A stretch of DNA of 43,777 nt from Pseudomonadota bacterium (lineage in GTDB: Bacteria; Pseudomonadota; Alphaproteobacteria; Sphingomonadales; Sphingomonadaceae), in assembly GCA_023433305.1 (NCBI GenBank), contig JAEZCZ010000111.1, positions 1 to 43,777 of the forward strand, given 5' to 3'. The notes under the pieces were generated by a model. That model searched no databases. It had not been told where the DNA came from and saw nothing but the letters and a program-made list of their open reading frames with translations. The first letter of the stretch is position 1, and each line of letters begins with the position of its first letter. Positions 40,830 through 43,777 of the stretch are shown piece after piece. A program made the translations under genes and the position numbers.

Positions 40830-41484
40830 GCTCACTGGCGCCGCCTTCGTCTCGCTCGATGGCGTCATGCAGGCTCCCGGTGGCCCGGACGAAGACACCA
40901 CCGGCGGGTTCGAACATGGCGGCTGGTTCGCCGCGCTTTTCGAAGAGGCCGTGGGTCACCAGGTCGACACGCTGTTCAAGCCCCCGTTCGACCTCCTGCT
41001 CGGTCGCCGGACCTATGACATCTTCGCCGCGCACTGGCCGTTCGCACCCGAGGGCGACGAGATCGGCGACCTGTTCCGGCGTTGCAGCAAGTACGTTCTC
41101 ACCTCGTCCGAGGCTCCGCTCGACTGGGAAGGGAGCCGAAGGCTCGCCAGCATGGATGCGATCGCCGCGCTCAAGCAACAAGACGGGCCGGATCTCGTCA
41201 TCCAGGGCAGCTCGACGATCTATCCTCCGCTCCTCAGCCGCGGACTGATCGATCGGCTGGTGCTCATGGTCGCGCCCGTCGTGCTCGGCCAGGGCAAGCG
41301 CCTGTTCGGCGATGGCACGGCGGCGGGCAGCTGGAAGCTGGTGGAGCAACGCCAGAGTGCGGGTGGGACGCTGATGTCGACTTACGAACCCGACGGCGAG
41401 GTCAAGATCGCCGACTTCCAGTTCCCCGATCCGTCCGCGCTCGAAATCGAGCGGCAGGCCCGCATGCGCGCGGAGACCTGGTGA
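40822..41484 (+). CDS. RibD C-terminal / DHFR-fold reductase
   Basis: A 220-residue protein of the RibD-C/dihydrofolate reductase-like fold, with LTGAAFVSLDGVMQAPGG at the start, LLLGRRTYDIFAAHW near 60, and VIQGSSTIYPPLLSRGLID with VAPVVLGQGKRLF towards the end. These proteins probably use NADPH; the family is large and few substrates are known. An in-frame start 12 codons upstream exists, but 40822 follows AAGGAGACATCCG. It begins 8 bases inside the preceding GST gene and is followed immediately by another GST. Confidence 0.87.
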   Translation: MRKLTGAAFVSLDGVMQAPGGPDEDTTGGFEHGGWFAALFEEAVGHQVDTLFKPPFDLLLGRRTYDIFAAHWPFAPEGDEIGDLFRRCSKYVLTSSEAPLDWEGSRRLASMDAIAALKQQDGPDLVIQGSSTIYPPLLSRGLIDRLVLMVAPVVLGQGKRLFGDGTAAGSWKLVEQRQSAGGTLMSTYEPDGEVKIADFQFPDPSALEIERQARMRAETW

Positions 41485-42162
41485 ATGCTGGCACTCTACG
41501 GACACCCTTTCTCGTCCTACACATGGAAGGCGCTGATCGCGCTCTACGCCAACGGCACGCCGTTCGAGTTCCGCCAGATCGACCCCTCGGTACCGAAGTT
41601 CGAAAGCTTCACCGGCAAAGCGCATCCGTCGGGCCAGTTTCCGGTCCTGACCGACGGCGACGCCATCGTCGTCGAGACGAGCGCGATCGTCGAGCATCTG
41701 GCCGTCCACCATCCCGGCCCCGCCCCTCTGATCCCCGCCGATCCGGCGCAAGCGGTCGTGGCGCGGATGCTCGCCCGGGTGTTCGACAACTACGTGATGG
41801 GCAACATGCAGCGCGTCGTCGCGGCCTACTTCGTCGACAAGGATGATCCGGGCGGACGCGGGTTGCGGGACGAACCGTTCGAGCCCGAGATCGCCGCCGG
41901 CAAGGCCGGGCTGCGGCGGGCCTATGCCTGGCTCGAGCGCTGGCTGTCGGGCAACGCGCTGCCGCCGCACGTTAGCCTCGTGACCTGCGCCGCCGCGCCT
42001 TCGCTGTTCTACGCCGACTGGATCGAGGACATACCGGCCGACTGCCCACGCCTCGCCGCCCTGCGCGCTGAGCTCCTGGCGCTTCCCGAAGTCGCGCGGT
42101 GCGTGGACGATGCGCGGCCGTATCGCCCGTTCTTCCCCTACGGCGCGCCGGACCGAGACTGA
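41485..42162 (+). CDS. Glutathione S-transferase family protein, third in operon
   Basis: A 225-residue GST. The N-terminus MLALYGHPFSSYTWKALIAL has Ser10/Ser11 at the usual catalytic place, followed by SGQFPVLTDGDAIVVETSAI with the cis-Pro and the ETSA glutathione-binding pair. The start is directly after the RibD-like stop (TGA-ATG with no gap). It is not closely related to the other two operon GSTs, whose N-terminal wording differs, so this one is the more classical enzyme. Confidence 0.9.
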   Translation: MLALYGHPFSSYTWKALIALYANGTPFEFRQIDPSVPKFESFTGKAHPSGQFPVLTDGDAIVVETSAIVEHLAVHHPGPAPLIPADPAQAVVARMLARVFDNYVMGNMQRVVAAYFVDKDDPGGRGLRDEPFEPEIAAGKAGLRRAYAWLERWLSGNALPPHVSLVTCAAAPSLFYADWIEDIPADCPRLAALRAELLALPEVARCVDDARPYRPFFPYGAPDRD

Positions 42163-42173
42163 CGAGAACGCCC

Positions 42174-42563
42174 ATGCCCGCCCAGCTCAATCACACGATC
42201 GTCTGGTGCCATGACCGGCACAAGTCATCCGCATTCCTGGCCGAGATGCTCGGGCTGCCGGCGCCGCGGACGTTCCTGCATTTCGAGTTCGTCGATGCCG
42301 CGAACGGCGTGTCGCTCGACTTCATGGAGAAGGAAGGTTCGGTCTCGCCCCAGCACTATGCGTTTCTGGTCACCGACCAGGAGTTCGACGCGGGGATGCA
42401 GCGAATCCGTGACAAGGGCCTGGCCTACTGGGCCGATCCCGGGCGCACGCAGCCCGGCGAGATCAACCGCCACTGGGGCGGCCGCGGCGTCTACTTCGAG
42501 GACCCCGACGGGCACCTGCTCGAGCTCATCACCAAGCCCTACGGACCGGACGACGAGCCATGA
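42174..42563 (+). CDS. VOC family protein with intact metal triad
   Basis: A 129-residue VOC domain. It keeps the classical metal ligands His7 (LNHTIV), His61 (SPQHYAFLV) and Glu117 (DPDGHLLELIT), so it should be a metal-dependent glyoxalase, dioxygenase or thiol transferase. It is the most likely catalytic VOC in this operon. Start ATG 42174 is 12 bases after the GST stop; the last codon overlaps the next gene. Confidence 0.87.
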   Translation: MPAQLNHTIVWCHDRHKSSAFLAEMLGLPAPRTFLHFEFVDAANGVSLDFMEKEGSVSPQHYAFLVTDQEFDAGMQRIRDKGLAYWADPGRTQPGEINRHWGGRGVYFEDPDGHLLELITKPYGPDDEP

Positions 42564-43297
42564 CCACTTTCTCCCGCATGAGCTTCCCCAACGAGAGCTC
42601 CGCGTATCGCGAGGCGCGCAACGCGCTGCTCGACGCGGAGATCGCGCTACGTCGCCAGGTCGAGGCCGTCGCCGCGCAGCGCCGCGCGTTGCCACCGGGC
42701 GGCACGGTCCCCGAGGACTACGTTTTCGAGCGCATTGGCGCGCATTCACGGCCCGAGCAGGTCCGCCTCTCCGAGCTGTTCGGAGAGCACGACACATTGC
42801 TGCTCTACAGCCACATGTTCGGGCCAGAGCGCGACGCGCCCTGCCCCGGCTGCACGCACCTGCTCGACTGCAACGATGGCGCCGCGCGCCACGCGCCGCA
42901 GCGCGCTGCGTTTTATGTCGTCGCCCGCTCACCCATCGCGCGCCTCGCCGCCTGGGCGCACAAGCGCGGCTGGAACCACCTCCAGCTGATCTCGAGCGCC
43001 GGCAACGCCTACGGTTCGCACTATTACGGGCACACCTCGTCGCTCACGCCCGCGATGCGAGCGGAACGGGGCTACAAGGACGGCGAGGACTGGGACGAAC
43101 CGATGCTCAACGTGTTCCGCCGCGACGGCGGCACGATCCGCCACTTCTGGGGCAGCGAACTCGTCTTCGCTCCGGAAGATGCCGGCCAGCATCACCGCGG
43201 ACACGACCTGATCGATCCGCTGTGGGGTCTGCTCGACCTGACCCCCGAAGGTCGCGGTGAGCACTTCTTCCCTGAGGTCGACTACGGCCGCGACTGA
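42560..43297 (+). CDS. DUF899 family thioredoxin-like protein, second copy
   Basis: A 245-residue DUF899 protein, paralogue of the first operon gene: both share SAYREARNALLDAEIALRRQ-like helices, RRALPPGG and the redox-like motif, here APCPGC with Cys95 and Cys98. The middle contains KRGWNHLQLISSAGNAYGSH and the end LWGLLDLTPEGRGEHFFP. It overlaps the VOC stop by four bases. It is likely a redox protein, but activity is not established for the family. Confidence 0.86.
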   Translation: MTTFSRMSFPNESSAYREARNALLDAEIALRRQVEAVAAQRRALPPGGTVPEDYVFERIGAHSRPEQVRLSELFGEHDTLLLYSHMFGPERDAPCPGCTHLLDCNDGAARHAPQRAAFYVVARSPIARLAAWAHKRGWNHLQLISSAGNAYGSHYYGHTSSLTPAMRAERGYKDGEDWDEPMLNVFRRDGGTIRHFWGSELVFAPEDAGQHHRGHDLIDPLWGLLDLTPEGRGEHFFPEVDYGRD

Positions 43298-43311
43298 CCC
43301 GAGAGGTTGCC

Positions 43312-43773
43312 ATGAGCGAAACCAAGGAATTGAGCGTCACCCGCTACATCGACGCCCCGCCCGAGAAAGTCTGGGACACGATAGTCAACCGCCAGAGCGA
43401 ATGGTGGTGCCCCAAGCCGTGGCGCGCGGAAATCGACCGGCAGGAACGCCGCGCCGGCGGCCGCTGCGAGATGACCTTCTACGGCCCCGACGGAGAAGTC
43501 ATGCCGCAGAACGGCATCTACCTCGCCTTCGATGAAGGCCGCCGCTTCGTCTTGACCGACGCGGCCGTGATCGACGAGGACGGCGATTTCGAGCCTGCCG
43601 GCCCGATGATGATCGGCTTCTGGGAGATCGAACCCGAGGGAGCCGGGACGCGCTACACCGCGCGCGCCCGGCACTGGACCGAAGAAGCGCGGCAGCAGCA
43701 CCAGGAAATGGGTTTCGAGCCGGGCTGGGGCGCCTGCGCCGATCAGCTCAAGGCCCTTTGCGAAGAGCGCTAG
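43312..43773 (+). CDS. SRPBCC (START-like/AHSA1) family protein
   Basis: A 153-residue SRPBCC fold protein. It starts VTRYIDAPPEKVWDTIVN, the standard AHSA1 opening, with the GFWEIEPEGAGTRYTARA strand and the C-terminal helix GWGACADQLKALC. Such proteins bind hydrophobic ligands in a deep cavity. It is the last gene visible in the operon (14 bases after the DUF899 stop); the window ends 4 bases after its stop, so more genes may follow. Confidence 0.87.
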   Translation: MSETKELSVTRYIDAPPEKVWDTIVNRQSEWWCPKPWRAEIDRQERRAGGRCEMTFYGPDGEVMPQNGIYLAFDEGRRFVLTDAAVIDEDGDFEPAGPMMIGFWEIEPEGAGTRYTARARHWTEEARQQHQEMGFEPGWGACADQLKALCEER

Positions 43774-43777
43774 CCGG

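Noticed and set aside
1..43777. tRNA, rRNA, CRISPR, prophage, insertion sequences, toxin-antitoxin or defence islands
   Set aside because: Looked for along both strands; no tRNA-like cloverleaf, spaced direct repeats, transposase, integrase or defence signature was seen.

Overview
The window is high-GC DNA from an alphaproteobacterium, most probably a sphingomonad and perhaps Erythrobacteraceae. The evidence is the gene content: a ChvI/ChvG pair followed by a short HPr kinase, RapZ, a mannose-type EIIA and HPr, with ATP-dependent pckA divergent; two cysteine desulfurases with a ferredoxin; a recR/def/fmt/truA neighbourhood; and DUF885, DUF937, DUF1622 and DUF3597 proteins. The family-level placement is inference from content, not from a tree. 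No tRNA, rRNA, CRISPR array, insertion sequence or prophage is visible. No stretch longer than about 235 bases lacks a gene.

Layout. 1-2000: the start of parC (partial), a DJ-1/PfpI protein and a DUF4349 lipoprotein. 2005-5253: a leftward operon of two cysteine desulfurases and a [2Fe-2S] ferredoxin, whose ferredoxin seems to start at ATT, with a divergent alpha/beta hydrolase. 5438-10511: a TonB-like protein behind an operator-like dyad, small DUF proteins, a DUF885 metallopeptidase-like lipoprotein and a membrane-anchored winged-helix regulator. 10574-19924: a PAS-GGDEF-EAL-PilZ protein, pckA, then rightward chvI-chvG-hprK-rapZ-EIIA-HPr-SpoU methyltransferase, which links envelope sensing, PTS phosphorelay and gluconeogenesis. 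19935-29215: rmuC with a lipoprotein, fhs, DUF1622, a Cys-rich copper-storage-type protein, a double SnoaL protein, def, recR, fmt and truA. Fhs, Def and Fmt all belong to formyl-folate/formyl-Met metabolism. 29306-34997: a class A PBP, a TauD/TfdA oxygenase, a frameshifted DUF2267 gene, cobS and a GST.

35008-43773 is the accessory and most interesting part. A one-cysteine HxlR-family regulator is divergent from a tightly packed 13-gene rightward operon: two DUF899 thioredoxin-like proteins, three GSTs, four VOC/glyoxalase-type proteins (one double), a double DUF1428 protein, DoxX, a RibD/DHFR-fold reductase and an SRPBCC protein. Three GTAACT-like half-sites lie over the regulator start codon and a second dyad lies just beyond. 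I read this as a candidate electrophile/xenobiotic-responsive detoxification operon. The gene order and the operator are seen in the sequence; the role is inferred. The operon may continue past the right edge.
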